In this document: one piece after another, positions 1 through 9,393 of the stretch | Layout of the letters: each line of letters opens with the position of its first letter | How positions within the stretch are numbered: position 1 is the stretch's first letter | Source of the DNA: Methylorubrum sp. B1-46 | GTDB lineage: Bacteria > Pseudomonadota > Alphaproteobacteria > Rhizobiales > Beijerinckiaceae | NCBI RefSeq assembly: GCF_021117295.1 | Contig: NZ_CP088247.1 | Location: forward strand, 3,735,001 to 3,799,000 | Reading direction: 5' to 3' | Length of the DNA: 64,000 nt | The notes under the pieces: model-generated | The model's database searches: none | Seen by the model: the letters and a program-made list of their open reading frames with translations, nothing else | What the model was told of the DNA's origin: nothing | Made by a program: the position numbers and the translations under genes

Positions 1-935
1 TCGTCGGGCGCGACGAGGATCGCGGCGCCCTCCCACAATTCCGAAAAGCTCGGGATGTCGGACAGGACCAGGGCGCAGCCGGCGCCGGCCGCTTCCAGCA
101 CGGCGAGACCGAACGGCTCGTAGCGCGCAAGCGAGACGAAGACCGGGCGTCGCGTCAGCTCCTGTTCCATCCGAGCCGCGTCGAGCCGGCCGAGCAGGCG
201 CAGATGATCCGCGGTAAAGCGCTCGCCGTTCGGCCCCTCGGCCGGGCCGGCGGCGTAGAAGGGCACGTCGAGGCGCGCGGCCAGACGGTCGAGGGCGGCC
301 GCGTTCTTGGCGCGATCCCAGAGCCGGCCGGCGGTGAAGGCGTGCGCGGCGGGCACGCCCGAGACGGGCGCGTCGGCGAGACGGCGCCCGTTGCGCACCA
401 CCTCGGGCGGACGATCGAGGCCGTAGGCGGCCCGCGTCGCCTCGGCGAAGGCACGGGTCGGGGCGAGCAGGCGGTCGGCGGCGCGGCAGCCGCGGGCCGC
501 GAGGTCGGCGCGCCACGCCAAGTCAGCGGGGAGCGGGCCGTCGCCGAGCGCGTCCCACCACGTCGCGACGCAGGAATGGCACACGGCCACGATGGGGACA
601 TCGAAGGCGGCGAGCGCCAGGGCCGGGCTATGGAGATGGACGAGATCCGCACCGATGTCGCAGGCGAGGCGGGCGATGGCGGCGGCGGCCTCCGTGACAT
701 CCGCGGGGCGCCCGGCGGTCCAATCGAGGGGCCATCCGGTCGGCCGGATGCGGGCGCCGGAGACGGCCTCGGCCCGGGCGAGCGCCGCCTCGGAGGGCGC
801 CGGTCCCATCAGGGCCAGCGTCACGGCGAGCCCGCGCCGGCCCAACCCTTCGGCGAGTTCGAGGCTGTATTGCCAGACCCCGCCGAGCGCGTCGGCCGTC
901 ATCAGGATGTGGGTCGGGGGCCGTCTCACCGGCAT
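1..935 (-). CDS. glycosyltransferase family 4-like protein (3' end beyond window)
   Basis: Read on the minus strand, this frame is open from an ATG at 935 to the window edge, about 311 codons. The start reads MPVRRPPTHILMTADALGGV and later parts include GRLWDRAKN, a sugar-donor style segment VSLARYEPFGLAVLEAAGAG and VLSDIPSFSELW. These match GT-B glycosyltransferases with the EPFGLxxLEAxAxG nucleotide-sugar binding motif. It overlaps the end of the radical SAM gene by about 10 bases, so it is the last visible gene of the leftward operon. A GTG two codons downstream, overlapping the upstream TGA, is an alternative start. It probably transfers a sugar to a glycan; donor and acceptor cannot be told. 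Confidence 0.85.
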   Translation of the reverse strand, partial: MPVRRPPTHILMTADALGGVWQYSLELAEGLGRRGLAVTLALMGPAPSEAALARAEAVSGARIRPTGWPLDWTAGRPADVTEAAAAIARLACDIGADLVHLHSPALALAAFDVPIVAVCHSCVATWWDALGDGPLPADLAWRADLAARGCRAADRLLAPTRAFAEATRAAYGLDRPPEVVRNGRRLADAPVSGVPAAHAFTAGRLWDRAKNAAALDRLAARLDVPFYAAGPAEGPNGERFTADHLRLLGRLDAARMEQELTRRPVFVSLARYEPFGLAVLEAAGAGCALVLSDIPSFSELWEGAAILVAPD

Positions 936-2218
936 CCGCAGCCCGCCTCCAGCTCCGCCAGCGGCAGGGGACGCTCCTCCTGGATGTCGCTGAAGCGCTC
1001 GAACTGCGCGAGGTAATGCGCGTGCGCCCGCTCCCAGGCGCCGTCGTCGGGCTCGCCCCAGAGCCGGCGGTAATCGGGTGAACTCGGATAGGGGTAGAGC
1101 GGCACGGGATCGTTGGCCCAGACGCCCTGTCCGCGCAGGTGGTCGCGCCAGTTTGCGACGAGGTCGGGATCGTCGCCCGCAACCGCGATCAGGTTGGCCT
1201 GGACGAAGGGGACCGAACGGCGGGCATAGATCAGGCGCTCGGCGAGGTCGTCGGTCGAGTCGCGGCAGCGTTTGTCGAGAGCGGCGCGGCCCTCCTCGGT
1301 CAGGCTCTCGATGCCGGCCTCGATCGAGACGCATCCCGCCGCGCCCAGGAGGTCGAGCATGTCGGGCTTCCATAGGTCGATCCGGGTCTGGACGCCGAAC
1401 TTGATCGGCCGGCTCACCAGCGCCTCCAGCAGCGGCTTCTGCGGCAGGAAGATCTCATCGACGAAGTAGAGGTAGGTCACCCCCTGCGCGATCAGGCCGT
1501 CGATCTCGTCCAGCACGAGCGAGAGTTCGCGACGGCGATACTTGTCGCGGAAATCGATCTTGGCGCAGAAGCTGCAGGTATAGGGGCAGCCGCGCGACGC
1601 CTCGATCTCGGCGCCCGGCCCGTCCGGTGCGGTGTCGAAGCGGTGATGGTGGTGATGGTGGCGGGCGATCCAGGCGTCCGGCCAGCGGAGCGCCGGCAGA
1701 TCGTTGAAGCGGCCGGCATGAGGAGGGCCGGTGACGACCGTCTCACCGCCGTCGCGGTAGGCGAGCGCGGGCAGCCCGCGAACGTCCTCGGCATCGGCAA
1801 GCCGGGCGACGATCTCCTCGCATTCGCCGCGCACCACGAGGTCGCAGCCGAGCTTTTCCAGCGTGGGACGGGGCGTCGCCGAGCCGTGCGGACCCACCGC
1901 GACCGTGCGGCCGCCACGGTTTCCCAGCGCATCGAGGAACAGACGCGGCACCCGCAGCTCCGGCGGGGCGCAGCGCCAGAACAGGTAGGTCGGCGCGGTG
2001 GTAACCACGGTCATGCCCGGCGCGAAGGCGGCGACGCGCTCCGCAGCGTCCTGGGTCGAGAGACCTTCGAGGTGGGCATCGACGATCAGCGCCGCGTGGC
2101 CGGCGGCCCGCAGCAGGGCGGCGGCGTAGCCGAGTTCGAGCGGCAGATGCGGCGCGCGGCAGCCGAAATAGATGCTGTTGCGGTAGTCCCAGGCAGGATT
2201 GACCAGTGCGACCCTCAC
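926..2218 (-). CDS. B12-binding domain radical SAM protein
   Basis: 430 residues from a GTG at 2218 that overlaps the stop of the upstream epimerase (GTGA). Residues 1 to about 150 look like a cobalamin-binding Rossmann domain. A CxxxCxxC cluster motif follows at C211, C215 and C218 (RGCPYTCSFC), which binds the [4Fe-4S] cluster that cleaves S-adenosylmethionine. GIESLTEEG and IDLWKPD are typical of the radical SAM barrel. A natural run of six histidines occurs at residues 187-192. From memory, this architecture with epimerases and glycosyltransferases resembles the 'rhizo-twelve' class of B12/radical SAM proteins of Rhizobiales. The substrate is unknown; a methylation or rearrangement on a sugar or lipid is an inference. 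Confidence 0.85.
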   Translation of the reverse strand: MRVALVNPAWDYRNSIYFGCRAPHLPLELGYAAALLRAAGHAALIVDAHLEGLSTQDAAERVAAFAPGMTVVTTAPTYLFWRCAPPELRVPRLFLDALGNRGGRTVAVGPHGSATPRPTLEKLGCDLVVRGECEEIVARLADAEDVRGLPALAYRDGGETVVTGPPHAGRFNDLPALRWPDAWIARHHHHHHRFDTAPDGPGAEIEASRGCPYTCSFCAKIDFRDKYRRRELSLVLDEIDGLIAQGVTYLYFVDEIFLPQKPLLEALVSRPIKFGVQTRIDLWKPDMLDLLGAAGCVSIEAGIESLTEEGRAALDKRCRDSTDDLAERLIYARRSVPFVQANLIAVAGDDPDLVANWRDHLRGQGVWANDPVPLYPYPSSPDYRRLWGEPDDGAWERAHAHYLAQFERFSDIQEERPLPLAELEAGCGCR

Positions 2219-3303
2219 AGCACCGCCTCCGGCTGGCGCCGCGGGAGCGGTTCGGCGGCCTCGGTCTCTCCCAGCCATTCGCCGAGCCAGCCGGCGAGCT
2301 GTGCCACGCCCTCGCGCCAGGACAGCGGCCGGTCGAGCCCGAGGGCTTCGATGGCACGGCTCGGATCGGAAACGTAGTAGCGCTGATCGCCCGGCCGCCA
2401 CGGGCCGGTCTCGATGGCGATCTCGCGGCCGAGCAATTGTCCGGCATGGGCGATCAGCCCGCGCAGGGACACGGCGTTGGCCGGTCCGCCGCCGAGGTTG
2501 AACGCCCGGCCCGCCACCCGGTCGATCCGCGCCAGCGCTGCCCGGTAGGCCGCGACGCAATCGTCGACGTGGAGGATGTCGCGCACTTGGCTGCCATCGC
2601 CGTAGAGGGTGATAGGCTCGCCCTTCAGTGCCCGGATCAGGAAATGGGCGACCCAACCCTGATCCTCGTTGCCCATCTGGCGCGGGCCGTAGATGCAGCT
2701 CATCCGCATCACCGCGGTCGGCAGGCCGTAGGTCCGGGCGTAATCGAGCACGTAGGCGTCCGCCGCCCCCTTGGAGCAGCCGTAGGGCGTGTGGAAGTCG
2801 AGCGGGCGGTCCTCTCCGATGCCACGCTCGCGCAAGGATGGGTCCTCCGGCAGGTAGGCGTCGCCCGCCAGCGTGAGCGCCACGTCCGGCAGGCCGCCAT
2901 AGACCTTGTTGGTCGAGGCGAAGAGCAGCGGCACGGCCTCCGCGCGTGCACGCAGAACCTCCAGAAGGTTCAGTGTGCCGCCGAGATTGACCTCCATGTC
3001 CTCCCGCGGCGCGGTGAGGCTCGTCGTCACGGCGACCTGGGCGGCGAAGTGGAACACGGCGCCGGCCTCGCGCACGGCGCGGGCGAGCGCGTCGCGGTCG
3101 CGGATGTCGGCGATCACCGGAACGATCCGGCTTCCGTGGCGCTCGGTCAGCCACGCGAGGTTGCGCTCGACGCCCACGCGCGCGAGTGCGTCGTAGACGA
3201 TGACGGTGCGGCCCTCGGCGGCGAAACGATCGGCAAGGTTGGCGCCGACGAAGCCAGCGCCGCCGGTGACGAGGATCGGGCGGCTGCCGGGAACCGGGGC
3301 CAT
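2215..3303 (-). CDS. NAD-dependent epimerase, CDP-paratose 2-epimerase-like
   Basis: 362 residues from ATG 3303. The extended SDR Rossmann motif GGAGFVG lies near the N-terminus. The catalytic YxxxK is in YGCSKGAAD, with the upstream serine/threonine in FASTNKVYGG. STNKVYG followed by MSCIYGPRQMGNEDQGWVAHF is typical of CDP-tyvelose/CDP-paratose 2-epimerases. A GTG at 3318 overlaps the upstream TGA and would add five residues; it may be the coupled start. Its own stop overlaps the GTG of the radical SAM gene. Likely role: epimerisation of a nucleotide-linked sugar in the cytoplasm for a surface glycan. The exact sugar is not provable from sequence. Confidence 0.88.
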   Translation of the reverse strand: MAPVPGSRPILVTGGAGFVGANLADRFAAEGRTVIVYDALARVGVERNLAWLTERHGSRIVPVIADIRDRDALARAVREAGAVFHFAAQVAVTTSLTAPREDMEVNLGGTLNLLEVLRARAEAVPLLFASTNKVYGGLPDVALTLAGDAYLPEDPSLRERGIGEDRPLDFHTPYGCSKGAADAYVLDYARTYGLPTAVMRMSCIYGPRQMGNEDQGWVAHFLIRALKGEPITLYGDGSQVRDILHVDDCVAAYRAALARIDRVAGRAFNLGGGPANAVSLRGLIAHAGQLLGREIAIETGPWRPGDQRYYVSDPSRAIEALGLDRPLSWREGVAQLAGWLGEWLGETEAAEPLPRRQPEAVL

Positions 3304-3314
3304 GCCGGCGGCGC

Positions 3315-4427
3315 TCACGCGACGAGCCCGCGCGCTTCGAGTTCGCGCCGCGCCTCGGCGACGCGGTCCACCGCCTGCTGTTCGGCGACCCAGGCCGCGA
3401 GTTCGGCCAAACCCTCTTCGAAGTCTCGCTTGGGGGCGTAGCCGAGTTCGCGGGTGATCTTTCCGATGTCGGCGATGCAGTGGCGGATGTCGCCGAGCCG
3501 GGCCTGACCGGTGGCCTGGGGCGCGATGTCCTCGCGGGCCATGGCGCGGGCCAGCAGGCGCGCCACCTCGTTGACCGTGCGGTCCCGGCCCGAGCCGACA
3601 TTGTAGACTTGGCCCACGGCGGCCGGGTGTTCGAGCGCGAGCACGAAGGCTTGGGCCACGTCCTCGACATGGACGAAGTCGCGCCGCTGCTCGCCATCCT
3701 CGAAGATCATCGGCGGCTGGCCGTTGAGGAGCCGGGCGGCGAAGATCGCCAGCACGCCGGTATAGGGGTTCGAGAGCGCCTGGCCGGGGCCGTAGGCGTT
3801 CCACAGCCGCAGCGCGACGCCCTCCATGCCGTAGGCCGGTGCCAGCGTCAGGGTCAGGCGCTCCTGCATGTACTTCGTCAGTGCGTAGACCGAGGCGAGC
3901 GCCGGGCGTTTGGTCTCCGGCGTCGGCACCGGGCGCATCGGATGGCCCTCCGCATCGAGCGGGTCCCAGGGCTCGCCGGGCTTGCGGGGTTTGCGCACCG
4001 CATCCTCGATCGTGGCGCCGCCCTGCGTGCGATAGAGCCCCTCGCCGTAGATGCTCATGGAGGAGGCGACGACGACGCGCTTCACCGGTGCCTCGATCAG
4101 CGCCTGGAACAGGGTCGCGGTGCCGCAATCGTTGACCGAGACGTAGCGCTCAACGGCGTACATGCTCTGGCCGACACCGACCTCCGCCGCGAGGTGGACC
4201 ACATGGGTCGCCCCGGCGAGCGCGCGGGCCACGGCGCCGGCGTCCCGGACGTCGCCCTCCACGAATTCCACCGCGGGATCGAGCCCCTGGGGAGCGGCTC
4301 CTGCGCCGTGCACCTGCTCGATCAGGCTGTCGAGAACCCGAACCCGGTATCCGCGGGCCAAAAGCGCGCTCGCGAGATGCCGGCCGATGAAGCCGGCACC
4401 TCCGGTAATGAGGGCTAGATCTTTCAT
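3315..4427 (-). CDS. NAD-dependent epimerase/dehydratase, dTDP-L-rhamnose 4-epimerase-like
   Basis: 370 residues, first gene of the leftward operon. It has the NAD(P) Rossmann motif GGAGFIG at residues 9-15, SSMSIYGEG, and the catalytic YALTK motif. RLWNAYGPGQALSNPYTG is the usual substrate-loop region of nucleotide-sugar 4-epimerases. The length and the SVYALTKYMQE context fit WbiB-type dTDP-L-rhamnose 4-epimerases, but the substrate is assigned only by resemblance. The next gene starts at or within the stop codon, indicating translational coupling and one transcript. The AT-rich stretch just upstream probably holds the operon promoter. Confidence 0.88.
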   Translation of the reverse strand: MKDLALITGGAGFIGRHLASALLARGYRVRVLDSLIEQVHGAGAAPQGLDPAVEFVEGDVRDAGAVARALAGATHVVHLAAEVGVGQSMYAVERYVSVNDCGTATLFQALIEAPVKRVVVASSMSIYGEGLYRTQGGATIEDAVRKPRKPGEPWDPLDAEGHPMRPVPTPETKRPALASVYALTKYMQERLTLTLAPAYGMEGVALRLWNAYGPGQALSNPYTGVLAIFAARLLNGQPPMIFEDGEQRRDFVHVEDVAQAFVLALEHPAAVGQVYNVGSGRDRTVNEVARLLARAMAREDIAPQATGQARLGDIRHCIADIGKITRELGYAPKRDFEEGLAELAAWVAEQQAVDRVAEARRELEARGLVA

Positions 4428-4800
4428 GAGCAGCCGCGCAACTCCATCGATTGCTACAGGAACAACAAATATTTATTCGAATAAGGCACCAAACTTCGGC
4501 AGCAACCTATGATGTGATAACGGTAAATTGCATCCGATACCCCCAAGCCTGCTCAGTTTTCGGGATATCTCCGGTCGAGGATCTTTGTTCCTCGATTTTA
4601 ATCCGCGTTTTCTGCACGCTTATCCTGCGGCCAAGCGCGACGGCCAAGCGCGGCCCCCGCTGCGCAAGCGAACCCGGCCTCGAAGGCGCGCACCGGAATC
4701 AGGCAATCCACGGACATCGGCCTCGGGACTCGCACGACGGGTGGAGCCCGGGTTCCGCTGCGCGGCTCCCCGGATGAATTCGAGCGCGGCGACCCACCGA
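4428..4800. other. intergenic region upstream of the epimerase operon
   Basis: No convincing gene. Positions 4440-4520 are clearly richer in A+T than the surroundings and probably contain the promoter for the leftward operon. The rest is GC-rich and runs into the IS5-type remnant. No exact -35/-10 pair is claimed. Confidence 0.4.
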
Positions 4801-4802
4801 TT

Positions 4803-5440
4803 TCAGAGCGGCGCCGACCGGTCCCGCCGGGCGAGGGCCGCGCGGGCTGTCCTCACCTCCCAGGCCTCATCCAGACCGCCTCCGGCCATCTCGGCCGCGG
4901 TCACCGGGACGGCTTCGAGGAGCGGAACGGAGCCGAACGGCAGATCGGGGATCGCCGCGCCGTCCGCCGCCGCGGCGAGGATCACGAACTCGAACGATGC
5001 ACAGGCGGCGGGGCAGCGGGAGAACAGGATCGCGCCGTGCGTCTCCACATCCCTCGCCACGCGGTAGCCGTCGGCGACGCGGTCGCCGAGGTTCACCACG
5101 ATGTTGGCCCAGAGCCGCACCCGCTCGGTCTGCGCCGCCTGCATGCGGCTGTCGTGGCCGTTAGCCCCGGCAAGCGTCAGGCCGAGCGGTGTGCCGTTGG
5201 CGTCCACGACGAGGTGACGCTTCGTGCCCGGCTTGCCCCGATCCGTTGGGTTCGTGCCCGTCGCGGCGCCCCCTTTTTCGCCGGCAAGCTGGCGCTGTCG
5301 AGCGCAGCGCGTGACCAGTCGAGCGCGTCCGCATCCTGATGCCGCTCCCGCATCGCGCGATGCAGTGCAGCCCAGACCCCGGCCGCCTGCCACGCGCCCA
5401 GCCGCCGCCAACTCGTCTTACCGCTGCAGCCGATCTCTAC
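4803..5440 (-). pseudogene. IS5-family transposase remnant
   Basis: Minus-strand pieces match IS5/IS427-type transposases but lie in different frames. From right to left, a frame reading WRRLGAWQAAGVWAALHRAM and DADALDWSRAALDSASLPA shifts to one reading GTNPTDRGKPGTKRHLVVDA and GTPLGLTLAGANGHDS. That order is the N-terminal to central part of the family. After GANGHDSRM (about 5140) similarity stops and an unrelated open frame continues to 4803. No terminal inverted repeats were found. It is dead, and it marks an old insertion or deletion beside the type VI module. Confidence 0.7.
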
Positions 5441-5843
5441 GCGGGGAGGGGCGCACCAGAATCCGGAAGCGGATCGGAATGTGGGGCTCCGCGCCCGGCC
5501 TCGATGCGCATGGGGCGTGGCCCGGATGCCGTCCGTGTCGCCGCGTCGGGACGGCGTTCGCTCATGCCGCAGACGTGCTCCGGGTCAGGACGAGGCCGGA
5601 CCGCCTGCCGTGACCACGTCAAGTCCGTCACGCGATCCGCGCCCCTGTCCATCTCCCGCGCGCCCGCCATAGAGGATAAATGCACTATATATCCAACATT
5701 GCGGCATCGAAAATCCGATAACGATACAATTATATTGTTTTTTCGAGAATTGATCTGCATTGACGATCACAAGTCGGGTTGATCGACTGGAACAACCCCC
5801 TAGCTTGCAACCTGTGGATCGGGGTGCTCCGGCAGGACAGGCG
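5441..5843. other. intergenic region and promoter zone of the vgrG operon
   Basis: No supported gene. Positions 5441-5650 are GC-rich. Positions 5660-5760 are strikingly AT-rich (short runs such as TATATATCC and ATTATATTGTTTTTTC), unlike the flanking genes, and are the likely promoter of the type VI operon. An in-frame ATG at 5760 exists, but the conserved VgrG N-terminus begins at 5844. Confidence 0.45.
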
Positions 5844-8216
5844 ATGAACGAACCCGTGCGCTACACCCAGGCCGGTCGCCTGATGGCGATCGAGACGGTG
5901 CTGGGCGAGGACGCGCTGCTGCTGGAGCGGTTCGAGATCGAGGAGGGAATCAACCGCCTCTTCACCATCCAGGCCCGGGTGCGGGCGCAGCGCGCCGAGG
6001 TCCGCCCCGAGGAGATCGTCGGTACCGCCGCCGACGTGCTGCTGACGCTCGCCGACGGCAGTCAGCGTGCCTGGAACGGGCTGGTGACCGAGCTGCACGA
6101 GGGGCCGATCGTCACCCGCGGTGCCCGCCAGTATGCCCTGACGCTGCGCCCGCGCCTCTGGCTGATGAGCCAGCGAAAGGACTGCCGCATCTTCCTGGAG
6201 CGCAGCACGCTCGAGGTGCTCGAGACCCTCTGCGCCGAGCACGGCATCCGCGACGTCGATCTCGCCGGCGTCACCCGGCCGCCGCCCAAGCGCGACTACG
6301 TCGTGCAGTGGAACGAGACCGACCTCGCCTATCTCCTGCGGCGGTTGCAGGAGGAGGGCGAGTTCTTCTGGTTCGCCCACGAGCGTGGACGGCATACGCT
6401 CAAGATCGGCGACCATCCCTATGCCTATGACGGCAGCGACGAGACCCGGGTGCGGCTCGCCTTCGGCTCCTCGGACGCCGAGCACATCCATGACTGGCGC
6501 CGGCAGGTCTCGTTCACGCCCGGACGTCGCGCCGGCAAGGATTACGAGTTCCTGACGCCGAACCTCGACCTCTTCGCAAAGACGCCGTCGATCGACCGCG
6601 TTCCCGAGAATATCTCATACGAACTCTACGAATACCCCGCACGAGCGCTGACGCCGGAGGCGAGTGAGCGGGCGAGCCGGCTGCGGGTTCAGGCGACCGA
6701 GGGTGATTTCGACCGGGTCGAGGGCCGCTCCTCGGTCCGGACGCTGGCGGCGGGCGGGCGCTTCACGCCCTACGAGGTGGCCCATCCCGAGCATGGCTAT
6801 CCGGCCCAGGTGATCACCACGATCCTGCACCGGGCCGAGGGCCCGACCTACGAGTCGGGCGCGGGCACGCCGCACTACGAGAACAGCTTCGCGACGCTCC
6901 CAGCCGACCGCCCGGCCACGCCGCACCGCACGATCCCGCGCCCGCGCATCGACGGGCTGCAGATCGCGCGGATCGCGGGCCCTTCGGGCGAGGAGATCCA
7001 TACCGACGCCTACGGGCGGGTGAAGCTGGCCTTCCCGTGGGACCGGCGGGCGAAGGGCGACGGCACGGACACGGGTTGGGTGCGGGTGACGCAGAGCTGG
7101 GGCGGGACGAGCTGGGGCCAGCAGATCATCCCGCGGGTGGGGATGGAAGCGCTGGTGGCCTACCAGGAGGGCGACCCGGACCGGCCGATCGTGACCGGCA
7201 TCGCCCCCAACCCCAACAACCCCGTCCCCTACGACCTGCCGGCCAACAAGACCCGCATGGTGCTGCGCTCCGACAGCTACAAGGCCAGCGGCTACAACGA
7301 ACTGGCTTTTGAGGATCAGGGCGGGCGCGAGCGCCTCCACCTGCTCGCCCAGAAGGACCAGACCCACCGGGTCGGCGACACCCTCACCCAGCACGTCCAG
7401 CGGGACGCGATCCGCAATGTCGGGGCCAACCACTCGCTGCAGGTCGGCGCCAATATGCAGCACAATGTCGGCGGCGGGATGTCGATCGCGGTCGGGGCCG
7501 TGGGCGGGGCGGTGCCGGGCCTCGTCACCGCGACGCTGGCCGGGCTGATGGGCCAGTCCTCGAGCCTGCTCGGCGAGGCGATGGGCGTTGTCTCCGGCGC
7601 GCTGCAGCAGGCGGCGGCCAGCGGCCTGGCCGAGGCGCCGGGCGGCGGCGCGGCCGGGGCCGCCGCAGCCGCCCTCGGCCCGGACGCGCTGGCCGGCAGT
7701 GGTTCCGAGGCGGGCTCGGCGCTCGGCGGCATCGCCTCGACGGTGGCCTCCTACGCCGCGGCCCTGGCCGGAAGCGGACCGGCCCGGATGAACGCGGGCG
7801 CCGCGGCGAACGCGCTCGCCGGCGTCGCCTCGCCCGAGGGCATCGCCCGGGATGCGGGCGGGGCGGTGGCGGCGGCCGGGGCCGAGACCGGCCGGCAGGT
7901 GGCCGGGATGATCGGATCCGGCATCCTCAACCAGGTGGTGGGGCGGCTGCAGAACAACTCGGTCGGCCTCGCCCAGACCGAGCAGGTCGGCGCGGTCAAG
8001 GCGCTCAGCGTCGGCCACGTCTACACCCAGAAGATCGGCAACCAGCTCAAGATCGACGTCGGCGACGAGGTGATCATCAGCGTCGGCCCGAACGGTTCGG
8101 CCAAGTCTCTGCTGGTCATGAAGGGCGACGGCACCATCCTGCTCAAGGGGATCAAGATCTTCGTCGAGGGCGACAGTCACATCCAGATGCTGACGCCGAT
8201 GCTCGACCACAACTGA
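5844..8216 (+). CDS. vgrG: type VI secretion spike protein VgrG
   Basis: 790 residues. The N-terminus (RLMAIETVLGEDALLLERFEIEEG) and following part are the gp27-like base domain. PPPKRDYVVQWNETDLAYLLRRL and EEGEFFWF are VgrG hallmarks. The gp5-like OB fold includes IHTDAYGRVKLAFPWDRR and GTSWGQQIIPRVGMEALV. Beyond about residue 540 comes an unusual 140-residue Ala/Gly-rich hydrophobic linker, then a beta-rich tail (HVYTQKIGNQLKIDVGDEV). VgrG caps the Hcp tube and carries effectors. The start at 5844 was chosen because homologues begin at this motif; an in-frame ATG lies at 5760. It heads an operon with DUF2169, PAAR-like and RHS genes. Confidence 0.93.
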   Translation: MNEPVRYTQAGRLMAIETVLGEDALLLERFEIEEGINRLFTIQARVRAQRAEVRPEEIVGTAADVLLTLADGSQRAWNGLVTELHEGPIVTRGARQYALTLRPRLWLMSQRKDCRIFLERSTLEVLETLCAEHGIRDVDLAGVTRPPPKRDYVVQWNETDLAYLLRRLQEEGEFFWFAHERGRHTLKIGDHPYAYDGSDETRVRLAFGSSDAEHIHDWRRQVSFTPGRRAGKDYEFLTPNLDLFAKTPSIDRVPENISYELYEYPARALTPEASERASRLRVQATEGDFDRVEGRSSVRTLAAGGRFTPYEVAHPEHGYPAQVITTILHRAEGPTYESGAGTPHYENSFATLPADRPATPHRTIPRPRIDGLQIARIAGPSGEEIHTDAYGRVKLAFPWDRRAKGDGTDTGWVRVTQSWGGTSWGQQIIPRVGMEALVAYQEGDPDRPIVTGIAPNPNNPVPYDLPANKTRMVLRSDSYKASGYNELAFEDQGGRERLHLLAQKDQTHRVGDTLTQHVQRDAIRNVGANHSLQVGANMQHNVGGGMSIAVGAVGGAVPGLVTATLAGLMGQSSSLLGEAMGVVSGALQQAAASGLAEAPGGGAAGAAAAALGPDALAGSGSEAGSALGGIASTVASYAAALAGSGPARMNAGAAANALAGVASPEGIARDAGGAVAAAGAETGRQVAGMIGSGILNQVVGRLQNNSVGLAQTEQVGAVKALSVGHVYTQKIGNQLKIDVGDEVIISVGPNGSAKSLLVMKGDGTILLKGIKIFVEGDSHIQMLTPMLDHN

Positions 8217-8229
8217 GCCGGCCGAGTCG

Positions 8230-9393
8230 ATGCCGGAACTGCTGAACTTCACTCCGTTCCCGAACTTCCGCTACTATTCCAGCGACAACCGGGGGCGCGA
8301 CTTCGGCGTCGTCATCGTCAAGGCGACCTACACCATCGACGCCGCGGGCCGGCTCGCGGTGGCCGAGGAACAGGCGCCGCTGATGTTCGAGGATGCCTGC
8401 CACGGCGCGGTGAACGAGAGTTCGCTCTGGCACCCCTCCGACCTCGTGCCGAACAAGCCGCGCACCGACCTGATCGTCAACGCGGTGGCGCGGGCGCCGG
8501 GGGGCGAGCCCGCCCGCCGCTGGACCTGCGGGATCGCGCTCGGCGGCGCCTCCGGCCCGCTCCTGTCCAAGCGGCTGCGGGTGACCGGGCCGCGGGAATG
8601 GCACCCGCGTTGGCGCCGGCGACTCGACGCGGAGGAGGCGCAGGATTGGCGGGCGCATCGCCGCCTGTTCGCCGGCTGGGCGCTGACCGAGCCCGAGCCG
8701 GTGAGCGAGGTGCCGCTGCGCTACGAGCTGGCCTTCGGCGGCACGGTGGCGGCCGGGACGGACGACGAGGGCCGGCCGCGTTTCGTCTGCGAGGTGCGCA
8801 ACCCGATCGGGCGCGGCCTGATCGACCCGGACTGGACCGATCACACCCTGCCCCAGCCCGCGCCGCAGATCGAGGCGGATGGCGAGCCCGTGAGCGACCC
8901 GGGCGTGGCCTACGCGCCGCAGAGCCTCGGGCCGATCCCGCCGGCCTGGGAGCCGCGGCTGCCGCTAGGGGGCACCTACGACCAGCACTGGATCGACCAT
9001 GTCTGGCCGAACTGGGCGGAGGATTACAGCTTCGCCTTCCACAACAGCGCCCATCCCGACCTGATCTGCCCCGGCCACCTCGCGGGCGGCGAGACGATTA
9101 CCCTCACCCACCTGATGCCGGGCGAGGCGGAGAGCCGGCTGATCCTGCCCGATCACGGCATGGTCACCGAGTTTGTGCGGCCGGAGGGCGGCACGGAAGC
9201 GCGGGCGATGACGCTCGACACGGTGTTCCTCGACCTCGCCGACGCGCGGCGGGAGCGGGCGCGAGTGTTCCTGACGTGGCGGGTCAACTTCGAGCCGGAC
9301 GCCTTCGCGGCCGTGCGGCTGATCACGCGGGCGGACCACGACGCGGTGCTGGAGGCACTGCGCGGGGCCGGCAAGGGAGAGGAGACGGCATGA
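8230..9393 (+). CDS. DUF2169 family type VI adaptor/chaperone
   Basis: 387 residues starting 13 bases after vgrG. The N-terminus MPELLNFTPFPNFRYYSSDNRGRDFGVVIVKATY and blocks such as GPREWHPRWRR, LRYELAFGGTV, NPIGRG and SFAFHNSAHPDL are typical of DUF2169 proteins. The family is encoded between VgrG and PAAR/effector genes and is thought to help load effectors on the spike. The stop overlaps the start of the next gene (ATGA), showing tight coupling. No signal peptide, so it should act in the cytoplasm. Confidence 0.9.
   Translation: MPELLNFTPFPNFRYYSSDNRGRDFGVVIVKATYTIDAAGRLAVAEEQAPLMFEDACHGAVNESSLWHPSDLVPNKPRTDLIVNAVARAPGGEPARRWTCGIALGGASGPLLSKRLRVTGPREWHPRWRRRLDAEEAQDWRAHRRLFAGWALTEPEPVSEVPLRYELAFGGTVAAGTDDEGRPRFVCEVRNPIGRGLIDPDWTDHTLPQPAPQIEADGEPVSDPGVAYAPQSLGPIPPAWEPRLPLGGTYDQHWIDHVWPNWAEDYSFAFHNSAHPDLICPGHLAGGETITLTHLMPGEAESRLILPDHGMVTEFVRPEGGTEARAMTLDTVFLDLADARRERARVFLTWRVNFEPDAFAAVRLITRADHDAVLEALRGAGKGEETA

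Noticed and set aside
204..1016. 270-residue plus-strand open frame
   Set aside because: It is the reverse of the glycosyltransferase and radical SAM genes, which carry real motifs; a high-GC shadow frame.
926..3697. 923-residue minus-strand frame covering two genes
   Set aside because: Only its last 430 residues (radical SAM) make sense; the upstream part is an alternate frame of the epimerase gene.
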